20,052 nt of DNA, from positions 1 to 20,052 of the IMG/VR virus record IMGVR_UViG_3300030109_002152; one strand, written 5' to 3'. The position numbers were made by a program, and so were the translations under genes. This stretch comes from a virus. Under the pieces are notes generated by a model. The model saw only the letters and a program-made list of their open reading frames with translations, did no database searches and was not told the origin of the DNA. Positions 1-5,440 of the stretch are shown piece after piece (position 1 is the stretch's first letter; each line of letters starts with the position of its first letter).

Positions 1-439
1 GCTGCAACGCATAGTTCTCCGCAGGTTCAGGGTCTGGTGTTCTACCAAACAAGTTTCTCCACTTGAAACTATTACATGTCTTGACATCATACATTGCATC
101 ATCATCCACTATACATATATCAAAGAATCCTCTGACATTTATATCTTGAATCCGTATCTCTTGTTCTATCAGAACATCAATCTTTTCTTTCTGTCCGTGC
201 TTTACAAGTGCATCTTGTATGTCGTTGTGTACCAAGTCTCCAAGCCTAAACAATCTTAATGTATTGTCATCTATCTCTGTGCTTTCTACTTGCTCTACAC
301 TGTTATAGTATATCTTTCTCATGCACATCCCACTTGATGACGCATGAAACCAACTCTCCCTATCCTCGTATCTGTTGATACGGTTATCTTCGTTTAGTTT
401 TTTAAGATAGCCTGCATACACTGTCTTAATATTAAGCAT
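1..439 (-). CDS. PD-(D/E)XK nuclease, Cas4/RecB-like (partial, C-terminus outside window)
   Basis: This reading frame starts at ATG 439 and runs off the left edge, so only the first 146 residues are visible. The order of motifs is that of the PD-(D/E)XK nuclease superfamily of the Cas4/RecB/AddB type: a serine- and cysteine-containing stretch SSSGMCMRKIYY (residues 34-45, with C39 and R41), GDLVH with H71, VRGFFDI with D107, and YDVKT with D118 and K120. In this family the H-D-D-K residues bind metal and cleave DNA, and the cysteine often belongs to an iron-sulphur cluster whose other cysteines lie near the C-terminus, outside this window. In phages such proteins serve in recombination, replication or host DNA degradation. 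The start overlaps the stop of the upstream gene by 8 bases, and it is the last visible gene of the unit starting at the 1338 promoter. Superfamily call is firm; exact role is inference. Confidence 0.85.
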   Translation of the reverse strand, partial: MLNIKTVYAGYLKKLNEDNRINRYEDRESWFHASSSGMCMRKIYYNSVEQVESTEIDDNTLRLFRLGDLVHNDIQDALVKHGQKEKIDVLIEQEIRIQDINVRGFFDICIVDDDAMYDVKTCNSFKWRNLFGRTPDPEPAENYALQ

Positions 440-770
440 CACCTAATCCCAGCATATACACCTCGTCTTCATCTTGAAACTTTAACTCATTCAATCTGCA
501 AACTTTTTTAATTGCATACTTTACAAGGGACATGAACTTATTTGTTTCATGTTCGTTCTCATAATTTTGTAGCACAATCATTTCTAATTCTAGTATATTT
601 ATAACCTCTCTACATAGCTCATTAGATTTGTTTGTATCCATCTTGTCAAACCCTACAATATGTTTACCAATATCTTCTTTGTGCAATGGAACTACAATAG
701 AGTATTCTCCTAGCTGCTCCAATTCTGCACGGCATTTTGATTCAATGCTCTCTGCTAAATATGTTCTCAT
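432..770 (-). CDS. hypothetical phage protein, 112 aa
   Basis: I do not recognise this protein. It is soluble, acidic overall and probably mainly helical, with no membrane segment, signal peptide or metal-binding cysteine pattern. The start ATG at 770 directly follows the stop of the preceding gene (TAA then ATG) and has a GGGAGAA ribosome site inside the end of that gene, while its own end overlaps the start of the nuclease gene by 8 bases. It is therefore translated as part of a four-gene unit whose last visible member is the PD-(D/E)XK nuclease. That context suggests an early DNA-metabolism unit, but nothing in the sequence itself shows a function. Confidence 0.75.
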   Translation of the reverse strand: MRTYLAESIESKCRAELEQLGEYSIVVPLHKEDIGKHIVGFDKMDTNKSNELCREVINILELEMIVLQNYENEHETNKFMSLVKYAIKKVCRLNELKFQDEDEVYMLGLGDA

Positions 771-995
771 TTATTCTCCCTTCTGCCAATCTGGTTTCCA
801 TTTGTTTTCTTTTGCTAACTTTACAACATCATCTCTTGTGCAGTGTGTGTCAGACATGTAATCATAAAACCTTAAATCACCACCATCGTCATCGTCATCT
901 GCAGTTATATTGTCTATGTATTGAAACTCAGCAAACCTATTTACTCTGAGAAATAATATCATGTTGTTTATATCTTTATCTTTGTATTCTTTCAT
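771..995 (-). CDS. hypothetical acidic protein, 74 aa
   Basis: Unrecognised small protein. It has a run of five aspartates (near residues 34-38) followed by GGD and ends in a lysine- and tryptophan-rich stretch (KENKWKPDW). No domain is recognisable. The start at 995 overlaps the stop of the upstream gene in an ATGA arrangement and a GGAG ribosome site lies about 8 bases upstream inside that gene. The stop touches the start of the next gene. These couplings are the main reason to accept it as real. Confidence 0.7.
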   Translation of the reverse strand: MKEYKDKDINNMILFLRVNRFAEFQYIDNITADDDDDGGDLRFYDYMSDTHCTRDDVVKLAKENKWKPDWQKGE

Positions 996-1282
996 AGTTC
1001 AACTCCATCTTTGTTTCTTCTTAAATGCGAGTTGTCAACTAAAAGTTCCCCAGTATTTGCATCAACAACATCTTGAACCTTTTGTTGTTCCTCCAACCAC
1101 TCTGAGTCTTTTCGTTCATGAGTCCATGACAAGTCCCAAACTACTGAGATAAAATATGTCAACTCATTCTTTATCTCATGCGGTTTTTTGTGTTTGCAAA
1201 GCATGTCAACAAACTTTGACAGCTTGTCCATCTTTGTTCTTTGTTCTTTATCTTTCTTTGTGTGTATGTTATATCGTTCCAT
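992..1282 (-). CDS. hypothetical protein, 96 aa, first gene of an early unit
   Basis: First gene after the compound promoter at 1300-1338. The start is supported by an AAAGGAGATGG ribosome site 5-6 bases upstream. The protein is highly charged, with a lysine-rich N-terminus and a central stretch resembling part of the 142-aa gene at 3918-4346: KNELTYFISVVWDLSW here against KNELSTFCDYRMTMDK there, each followed by a charged stretch. This hints that the two are distant relatives. I cannot assign a function. Its end overlaps the next gene by four bases (ATGA), so it is probably translated in step with the nuclease-containing unit. Confidence 0.75.
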   Translation of the reverse strand: MERYNIHTKKDKEQRTKMDKLSKFVDMLCKHKKPHEIKNELTYFISVVWDLSWTHERKDSEWLEEQQKVQDVVDANTGELLVDNSHLRRNKDGVEL

Positions 1283-1299
1283 TTAACCATCTCCTTTTT

Positions 1300-1338
1300 T
1301 ATTTATCTATTATACTATGTAAACCAATAAAGGTTCCC
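1300..1338 (-). promoter_or_regulatory. compound early promoter/operator, copy F
   Basis: On the minus strand GGGAAC (1338-1333) begins a weak dyad (AACC...GGTT). TATAAT lies at 1314-1309, at the same distance from GGGAAC as the TATA block in the other copies. An A-rich leader leads to AAAGGAG before the 1282 start. It is the most sigma70-like of the six copies. Confidence 0.7.
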
Positions 1339-1345
1339 AATTATT

Positions 1346-1851
1346 TATTGGAGATTATTATTGTAATGTTCTTACCTATCTCATTTTCCGTTGTTTAACC
1401 TCAATCATACCTCGCCTGTTAATATATACCCTCTTGTAAGTCATATAACCACGCTTACTAATATTACTTATTTTATATCCCTTAGTTTCTCTCCAAGGTT
1501 ATACAAAACTTTCATACTTTCTCGCCGCCCACTTCCGATTGATAACTGAATTTACAAAGTTCAGAAAACTCAAAGCCGTTAATGTAAGTTTATTCAAACC
1601 TCAACGCAATATATTGCTGTGTCTGCTCAACATACTTACAACTCAAACTATCTTTGTATAGTTTTTTATAATCTCCAATTTTTAAATATCTTTTAAAACT
1701 AGTGGGGGCTTCTGAATATAATAGCCATGTAATAAGTCGTAAGATATTCTCATTTTTCGTATCCTACATTTTCTCTTACTACTTACTACCCTGACTAACA
1801 CTCTTTCGCAAAGAGTGGCGACAATATCCACCACCCCCAAGTCTAAATCTT
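1346..1851. other. about 500 bases with no convincing gene; possible decayed coding sequence
   Basis: This stretch lies between the end of the 168-aa gene and the next promoter. No frame has both a plausible start and a ribosome site. On the minus strand, however, there are open stretches that read like protein but are broken by stops: about 57 codons ending near 1587-1589, an in-frame continuation after that stop (TYINGFEFSELCKF), and a 40-codon stretch at 1495-1376 containing WRETKGYKISN and RVYINRRG, which faintly recalls the NUMOD4/HNH homing endonuclease pattern. It could be a decayed gene, an untranslated RNA or chance. A small hairpin lies at its right-hand end. Confidence 0.35.
1799..1817. 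terminator. 8-bp perfect hairpin just past the 168-aa gene
   Basis: CACTCTTT and AAAGAGTG form a perfect 8-bp stem with a CGC loop (GCG on the minus strand), starting about 35 bases past the minus-strand stop at 1852. No T-run follows on the minus strand, so it is not a textbook intrinsic terminator; it may stabilise the 3' end of the transcript. Confidence 0.35.
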
Positions 1852-2358
1852 TTACCAAGGCCTACCTGTGTCAATGGTATACAGCAACTTGCTGTTATCA
1901 TCCCAAGTCCTACCGCCTACGGTCTTGAATGATATAGTCCCATGATTATAACTCATGATAAACTTGTCCTTGAATGTTGCAAGTTTATATCCTCCATTAC
2001 TCGGTAAATTTTTGTTGATGCTATCAACCTTGATGCATCCAATACTACCGCTATCCACATCAATACTACCAACTCTATTACCTGCTGGGCTTTTGATTGG
2101 GTAGCTCCCATCTCCATGTGCGGTGCCATATATACTTATGTTTCTGTTGTCTGCAAGTTTTAGTTTACCTGACAACTGAATTGACTGAATCCAACTTGGG
2201 TAGTCAACACCTTTACTGCCTGAGAATGGGAAAGTTAAATCACATATCTCACCCCACGCATCATTAATTACATAGCATAAGTCTCCAATGTAATATCTAC
2301 CTGCATCCATCATTTCTACTTCTTGCTCTCTATGTTTACTTTTAAATTGTATTTTCAT
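1852..2358 (-). CDS. phage protein of the 'GD-CYVI' type, 168 aa
   Basis: The protein has the pattern YYIGDLCYVI...W, then GTAHGDGSY near residue 79-87, then VDSGSIGCI near residue 101-109. This arrangement (GDxCYV, TAxGDGxY, VDSGxIG) is one I recognise from a widespread group of small beta-rich proteins in phages and bacteria with no established function. The start at 2358 is supported by AAAGGAGCATT immediately upstream; the internal double methionine lacks a ribosome site. It is alone in its unit, driven by compound promoter copy E and followed by the gene-poor stretch at 1346-1851. Family resemblance is from memory of the pattern and not from a search. Confidence 0.75.
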   Translation of the reverse strand: MKIQFKSKHREQEVEMMDAGRYYIGDLCYVINDAWGEICDLTFPFSGSKGVDYPSWIQSIQLSGKLKLADNRNISIYGTAHGDGSYPIKSPAGNRVGSIDVDSGSIGCIKVDSINKNLPSNGGYKLATFKDKFIMSYNHGTISFKTVGGRTWDDNSKLLYTIDTGRPW

Positions 2359-2374
2359 AATGCTCCTTTGTTTT

Positions 2375-2421
2375 GTTATCTGTCCTTTAAATGTGGGAAC
2401 TCAAATAAAGTTCCCACATTT
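2375..2421 (-). promoter_or_regulatory. compound early promoter/operator, copy E, with a perfect 13-bp hairpin
   Basis: GGGAAC (minus strand 2415-2410) lies inside a perfect inverted repeat: 2389-2401 pairs with 2409-2421 around a 7-base loop. The TATA-like block is the weakest of the six copies (CATTTAAA). The leader GATAACAAAACAAAGGAG leads to the 2358 start. The hairpin could also act as the end signal of the unit that stops at 2450, but no T-run follows. Confidence 0.65.
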
Positions 2422-2449
2422 CCACTTAACAAACAACAATTAATTTATT

Positions 2450-2899
2450 CTACCAACTACAAATATAGTAGACTGCTTTGCCACTTTCAAATCTATCTCG
2501 TGCATACTCAATAAATTTTAAGTCCTGCTCTCTGTAATACTTGGCACTGTCCTCCTGTGTTTGATGTCCCCAGAAGAAACCACCATCACAAAAGTAGTCC
2601 ATGTATCCATTGTTTACTGCCTTCTCTAATGAGTCAATGTCCTGTTGTTTCAATCTGATTCTGTTTGTCTTACCAAACTCTATCGGAAACCATTCGTCAT
2701 TGCCTCTGTCATACCATTTGTTTTTGATTCTCTTTCTTTTCATGTAAAGTCTCGTCATAAACTCCTGTAATCGTGCGTGTTTTCTCCACTCAAACGGCCC
2801 TACATTTGTCCATTCGTGAGTGCTTTTCTCTCCTTCTTTGTTTGTAAACTCATACTTATACTCATGTTTTAGTTTACCTGCGTTCTGGTCTAATCCCAT
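2450..2899 (-). CDS. phage protein, MGLDQ...RKH..LQ...GGFFWG family, 149 aa
   Basis: The pattern is MGLDQ at the N-terminus, WRKHARLQEFM in the middle, GGFFWGHQ near residue 106-113 and a C-terminal GKAVYYICSW. I know this arrangement from a common family of phage proteins of unknown function, sometimes mislabelled by automatic annotation as a metabolic kinase; nothing here resembles a kinase. No membrane segment is seen. An AGGAGG ribosome site lies just upstream and the start overlaps the stop of the CxxC protein by one base (TAATG). It is the last gene of the unit starting at compound promoter D. Confidence 0.8.
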   Translation of the reverse strand: MGLDQNAGKLKHEYKYEFTNKEGEKSTHEWTNVGPFEWRKHARLQEFMTRLYMKRKRIKNKWYDRGNDEWFPIEFGKTNRIRLKQQDIDSLEKAVNNGYMDYFCDGGFFWGHQTQEDSAKYYREQDLKFIEYARDRFESGKAVYYICSW

Positions 2900-3126
2900 T
2901 ATATTCCTCCTGTTATTTGTTCCATGTCACTATGCAAGCATAAGACTTGTATCTCGTCTGTGCTACATCCTTCACAAAAATATCTGCTGTCATCAATGTA
3001 GTCTGAGAGTTCATCCGTGTTTATATATGTCCAACTTTGTTGCTGGACCTTATCACTAAAACACTCTTTACAGATATAACTTGCATCATTTTTTTCTGCT
3101 CGTTTTAAGTTTGTTATCTTGTTCAT
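2899..3126 (-). CDS. small protein with two CxxC motifs (zinc-ribbon-like), 75 aa
   Basis: Two cysteine pairs, C19-x-x-C22 and C51-x-x-C54, are spaced as in a zinc ribbon, separated by a stretch with SWTYINTDEL. A single structural zinc is the likely ligand; the target (DNA, RNA or protein) cannot be read from the sequence. The start overlaps the preceding stop (ATGA) and the stop overlaps the next start by one base, so the gene is embedded in a coupled early unit. No catalytic residues are recognised. Confidence 0.75.
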   Translation of the reverse strand: MNKITNLKRAEKNDASYICKECFSDKVQQQSWTYINTDELSDYIDDSRYFCEGCSTDEIQVLCLHSDMEQITGGI

Positions 3127-3332
3127 TGTGTTATCTCTTCCAATTCAACGCTTGAATTTGGTTTTTGTTCCCAATTATTTTTCTCGTCTATTAATTTATT
3201 TAATGACTTCATTGCGTCTGTCAATTCATCATTCATTACATCCGCATCTATAATATATTTTCCCCCTTCATTAATATAATAATAAACTCCTATTTCAATC
3301 TTCATTGGTATTCCGTATTCATCTTTCTTCAT
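3123..3332 (-). CDS. hypothetical protein, 69 aa
   Basis: Unrecognised. The start at 3332 has an AAAGGAG ribosome site about 8 bases upstream, preceded by the AACAAACA leader typical of this arm. The N-terminal half looks beta-rich (KIEIGVYYYINEGGKYIID) and the rest is helical and charged. The stop overlaps the next gene (ATGA). Its upstream gap contains a GGGAAC box directly joined to the leader, as if the middle of a compound promoter had been lost. Confidence 0.65.
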   Translation of the reverse strand: MKKDEYGIPMKIEIGVYYYINEGGKYIIDADVMNDELTDAMKSLNKLIDEKNNWEQKPNSSVELEEITQ

Positions 3333-3339
3333 TGTTTAT

Positions 3340-3364
3340 ACTCCTTTGTTTGTTATTTGTTCCC
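3340..3364 (-). promoter_or_regulatory. shortened compound element: GGGAAC joined directly to the leader
   Basis: On the minus strand GGGAAC (3364-3359) is followed at once by AAATAACAAACAAAGGAG, the leader/ribosome-site part of the compound element, without the dyad's second half or the TATA block. It may be a degraded copy or an operator overlapping a ribosome site. It follows the stop of the upstream gene directly. Confidence 0.4.
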
Positions 3365-3366
3365 AA

Positions 3367-3546
3367 CTATTCGGCCTTGATATAAATTTCTATTTCATCT
3401 GTCAAGTCCATGTGTTCCGCCATGCAATCATCATCAAAAGAATACATCATATTGGAACCAGAATCCATTTCTACTATGCTTATCCTTTTGTTTCCATGTG
3501 TCAGCAATAACACTATCAACTTATTTATTAGCTTTTTTATTTTCAT
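3367..3546 (-). CDS. hypothetical protein, 59 aa
   Basis: Unrecognised. The frame is open to 3573, but I place the start at 3546 (MKIKKL...) because AAACAAAGGAG lies about 10 bases upstream of that ATG, the stop of the preceding gene ends one base before it, and the extra upstream residues would encode the ribosome site itself. The N-terminus has a short hydrophobic stretch (LINKLIVLLL) between lysines, too short for a confident membrane segment, and the C-terminal half is acidic. Confidence 0.6.
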   Translation of the reverse strand: MKIKKLINKLIVLLLTHGNKRISIVEMDSGSNMMYSFDDDCMAEHMDLTDEIEIYIKAE

Positions 3547-3547
3547 A

Positions 3548-3841
3548 TCATTTGCTCTCCTTTGTTTGTTCACTTCTGAGCATGTTATTCATTGACTGAA
3601 CCACATAATATAGCTCTCTCTTTGTCATCCTGTAATAAGTAATCTCTCTTACTCCTCCGCCTTCGTTAACTATTTGTTCTAACTTACAGCCTCCATACGC
3701 TTGGCTAATATGATAGCATCCCACATTAGAGCTATATTTTCCGTCTTCTTTCTTTGTATAGCTTTCTTGTGGCTGTCCTGTGAACTCGTTTAATATGTCC
3801 ACTTGGTTTTGTATGTGTTTAATCGTTATTCTGTTTGTCAT
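3548..3841 (-). CDS. hypothetical phage protein, 97 aa
   Basis: First gene after compound promoter D. The middle reads YHISQAYGGCKLEQIVNEGGG followed, after a gap, by RMTKRELYYVVQSMNNML. I recall a phage family with this AYGG...L...GGG...R..K.EL layout and no known function; the resemblance is from memory. The start at 3841 is preceded by the AACAAACAAAGGA leader, and the ribosome site is about 8 bases from the ATG. The stop is one base from the next start. Confidence 0.7.
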   Translation of the reverse strand: MTNRITIKHIQNQVDILNEFTGQPQESYTKKEDGKYSSNVGCYHISQAYGGCKLEQIVNEGGGVREITYYRMTKRELYYVVQSMNNMLRSEQTKESK

Positions 3842-3863
3842 TTTGTTTGTCCTTTGTTTGTTT

Positions 3864-3902
3864 GTTATACTCTATAAACGCTGGGAACTCGTGAAAGTTC
3901 CC
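3864..3902 (-). promoter_or_regulatory. compound early promoter/operator, copy D
   Basis: Minus strand GGGAACT (3902-3896) and AGTTCCC form a 7-bp dyad. CGTT lies exactly 16 bases after GGAAC, inside CGTTTATAGAGTATAAC, and the AACAAACAAAGGA leader follows. It drives the five-gene unit 3841-2450. Confidence 0.75.
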
Positions 3903-3917
3903 AACTATTTATATTAT

Positions 3918-4346
3918 TTAGTTTCTTTTGTGTTCGTCTTTGTCTTGTCTTACTATCATCTCATCGTAGTTCTTATCATCGTCTCGTGGATTCAGGCTGT
4001 TAAACTCTCCGCTTTCGTATTCTAAGTCCTCGTCATACATGATAAGTTCATTTAATATCCTACTGACCAAAGCTTCCACAGCGTTTCCAAATTGATTTGA
4101 CCTGTTGTAGAATCGTAATGTTTCCTCAAACGCTTGTAAGTTCATGTCTTGTATATTTCCTGTGCTGAATGGGGCGTTCCCAAATTTTTCTTTGGTCTCG
4201 TATTTTCCATCGTGCCAGTCTTTTTCTTTGTCCATTGTCATTCTATAATCACAAAATGTTGACAATTCATTTTTTATCTTTAATAGTAAATGCTCGCTGT
4301 TTGATAATGTAATTTGTTTTCCGTTTGCTAATTTAACTTTTTTCAT
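3918..4346 (-). CDS. hypothetical protein, 142 aa
   Basis: Single-gene unit behind compound promoter C. The start has an AAAGGAG site. The protein is soluble and rich in charged residues, with a likely helical middle (ETLRFYNRSNQFGNAVEALV) and a strongly hydrophilic tail. A weak local resemblance to the 96-aa gene at 992-1282 (KNEL...F..., followed by HD-like charged residues) suggests a common ancestor. No function can be assigned. Confidence 0.7.
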   Translation of the reverse strand: MKKVKLANGKQITLSNSEHLLLKIKNELSTFCDYRMTMDKEKDWHDGKYETKEKFGNAPFSTGNIQDMNLQAFEETLRFYNRSNQFGNAVEALVSRILNELIMYDEDLEYESGEFNSLNPRDDDKNYDEMIVRQDKDEHKRN

Positions 4347-4365
4347 TGTTGCTCCTTTGTTTGTT

Positions 4366-4404
4366 GTTATATCATATAAACGGCGGAAACTCTGAAAAGT
4401 TCCC
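4366..4404 (-). promoter_or_regulatory. compound early promoter/operator, copy C
   Basis: Minus strand GGCGGGAACT and AGTTTCCGCC form a near-perfect dyad (one mismatch). CGTT lies exactly 16 bases after GGAAC, in CGTTTATATGATATAAC, followed by CAACAAACAAAGGAG before the 4346 start. Confidence 0.75.
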
Positions 4405-4416
4405 GCCTTTATATTT

Positions 4417-4704
4417 TTATATATATGTTCCTATGAACTTCTGAGAGTGATTAATATTTACCTCTCTCTTATATTCATCCATTGCCATGGTGATGGCTCT
4501 TTGTCTGTCCCTTGTTAAATATCTGTCGCCCTTCGTCATTGGAAATTTGACTCCGTTCAGCCTTACAATTAATCCATTGTCTTGGCTCAAATATTGTCCT
4601 TGCATGGTGCGGACTTTCTTAATTTTCAGAGCCTGTAATCTTGCTCCGTGTTTTTTATATGCTGTTCTTATTACTTTCTTTTCTTTCTTTGTTAAGTTTG
4701 CCAT
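4417..4704 (-). CDS. hypothetical basic protein, 95 aa
   Basis: I start this gene at 4704 (MANLTKKEKK) because CAGGAGG lies 8 bases upstream. The frame stays open to 4773, but that extra 23-residue stretch is encoded by the promoter B sequence and should not be translated. The protein is rich in lysine and arginine, with TKKEKKVIRTAYKKHG at the N-terminus and GDRYLTRDRQRAITMAMDEYKRE near the C-terminus, so nucleic-acid binding is conceivable, but there is no recognised fold. It is the first leftward gene from the switch region, a common place for a regulator; that is inference. Confidence 0.7.
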   Translation of the reverse strand: MANLTKKEKKVIRTAYKKHGARLQALKIKKVRTMQGQYLSQDNGLIVRLNGVKFPMTKGDRYLTRDRQRAITMAMDEYKREVNINHSQKFIGTYI

Positions 4705-4732
4705 TTTGTGGCCTCCTGTTGTTGTGTTAAAT

Positions 4733-4771
4733 TTCATACTATATATACGGCGTGAATCTTGGAAGGTTCCC
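4733..4771 (-). promoter_or_regulatory. compound early promoter/operator, copy B
   Basis: Minus strand GGGAAC (4771-4766) begins the dyad GAACCTT-CC-AAGATTC. CGTA lies 16 bases after GGAAC and continues as TATATAGTATGAA, a 15-base block (TATATATAGTATGAA) identical to that of copy A on the other strand. It drives the 4704 gene leftwards. Confidence 0.75.
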
Positions 4772-4773
4772 AA

Positions 4774-4999
4774 AATAATTAAATTAATTTATTTCTATGA
4801 CGACAAGATGATGAAATGATACCTACGCCTAATTATAATTAGTTTTTAATGCTAACTTATGACCAAGTGAGAAAACGCCGTGAAGGTACCAAATAAGCCC
4901 AAAAAAGGCCTATCTGTATAACTTGTGGATATGTGTATAACTTGTGTATAACTATTAGCCTGTGGATAACTTGTGGATAACTATTTTTATTATATAAAT
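4774..4999. other. divergent switch region, candidate replication origin
   Basis: No gene fits between the leftward promoter B and the rightward promoter A. The left half is very AT-rich and includes a 14-bp palindrome CTAATTATAATTAG (4829-4842); the right half holds the DnaA-box-like cluster. AT-rich DNA next to clustered DnaA boxes at a strand switch is the usual layout of an origin. Function is inference. Confidence 0.5.
4924..4980. repeat. cluster of DnaA-box-like 9-mers with 11-base spacing
   Basis: Four 9-mers match TGTGNATAA, the complement of the DnaA box TTATNCACA: 4932-4940, 4943-4951, 4961-4969 and 4972-4980. A fifth at 4924-4932 has one mismatch, and a shorter TGTATAAC lies at 4915-4922. 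The boxes come in pairs 11 bases apart, placing neighbours on the same helix face. Confidence 0.7.
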
Positions 5000-5038
5000 G
5001 GGAACTTTTAAAGCCCTATGTCATATATATAGTATGAA
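5000..5038 (+). promoter_or_regulatory. compound early promoter/operator, copy A
   Basis: GGGAAC at 5000-5005 is followed at the standard distance by CATATATATAGTATGAA (from 5022), then by a leader of three CAAA-type repeats and CGGAG before the 5070 start. It is the only copy on the plus strand and starts 20 bases right of the DnaA-box cluster. Confidence 0.75.
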
Positions 5039-5069
5039 TACAAACAAACAAACAAACGGAGTTAAAAAG

Positions 5070-5360
5070 ATGACAAAAAAAGACATGGTAAAAACAATAG
5101 TGGACAGATTCAACAAAATGGATTGGTTCATCAACTACCACCAAGAAAAGGCTAATTATTGGGAAGCTGAGGCTAAACTAATATTAGATAATTCTGACAT
5201 GACATACCAAGAATACGAGGAGAGCCAAGGTATGATGAATTATAAATCTCATTCTTCAATCGTCAGAGAATACAAAAACAAGAAAGATTTATTAAATTCT
5301 CTCTTGGTAGAAATTACTGGTAACTATTACGGAAAGATGGAAAATAAATATAACGACTAA
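5070..5360 (+). CDS. hypothetical helical protein, 96 aa, next to the candidate origin
   Basis: The start is placed at 5070 (MTKKDMVK) because ACGGAG lies 9 bases upstream. The frame is open back to 4998, but that part is the promoter itself. The protein is charged and probably all helical (VDRFNKMDWFINYHQEKANYWEAEAKLIL), with no recognised domain. It is the only gene driven rightwards by a compound promoter and is followed by a terminator, so it forms a one-gene early unit between the DnaA-box cluster and the repeat array. A role in origin function or regulation would fit this place, but the sequence does not show it. Confidence 0.7.
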   Translation: MTKKDMVKTIVDRFNKMDWFINYHQEKANYWEAEAKLILDNSDMTYQEYEESQGMMNYKSHSSIVREYKNKKDLLNSLLVEITGNYYGKMENKYND

Positions 5361-5377
5361 GCAGTCGGTTTTCAACT

Positions 5378-5409
5378 GGGGTTGGGTTTTCAGAATCTCA
5401 ACCCTTTTT
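5378..5409 (+). terminator. intrinsic terminator after the 96-aa gene
   Basis: GGGTTG (5379-5384) pairs with CAACCC (5399-5404) around a 14-base loop and is followed directly by TTTTT (5405-5409). It would end the transcript from promoter A. Confidence 0.65.
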
Positions 5410-5440
5410 GGAATTTCCAACCTCCCGCACGGCGGGGGGG
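5408..5440. repeat. two adjacent hairpins, one very GC-rich
   Basis: TTGGAA/TTCCAA (5408-5420) is followed at once by an 8-bp stem CCTCCCGC (5421-5428) with GCGGGGGG (5432-5439), including one T-G pair, around loop ACG. Such a GC-rich stem stands out in this AT-rich genome. It may be a second terminator barrier or a structural element of the switch region. Confidence 0.5.

Noticed and set aside
628-4819. Plus-strand open frames in the left arm
   Set aside because: Leucine-, serine- and cysteine-rich reflections of minus-strand genes; no ribosome sites.
4880-4905. GGTACC next to TTCACGGCGTT as a seventh compound promoter
   Set aside because: On the minus strand the distance from the GG(T)AC box to CGTT is far shorter than in the six true copies, and no gene or leader follows.
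1300-5038. T7-type phage RNA polymerase promoters
   Set aside because: The conserved element is about 39 bases with two separated blocks and a dyad, unlike the continuous ~20-base promoters of T7-like polymerases, and no such polymerase gene is visible.
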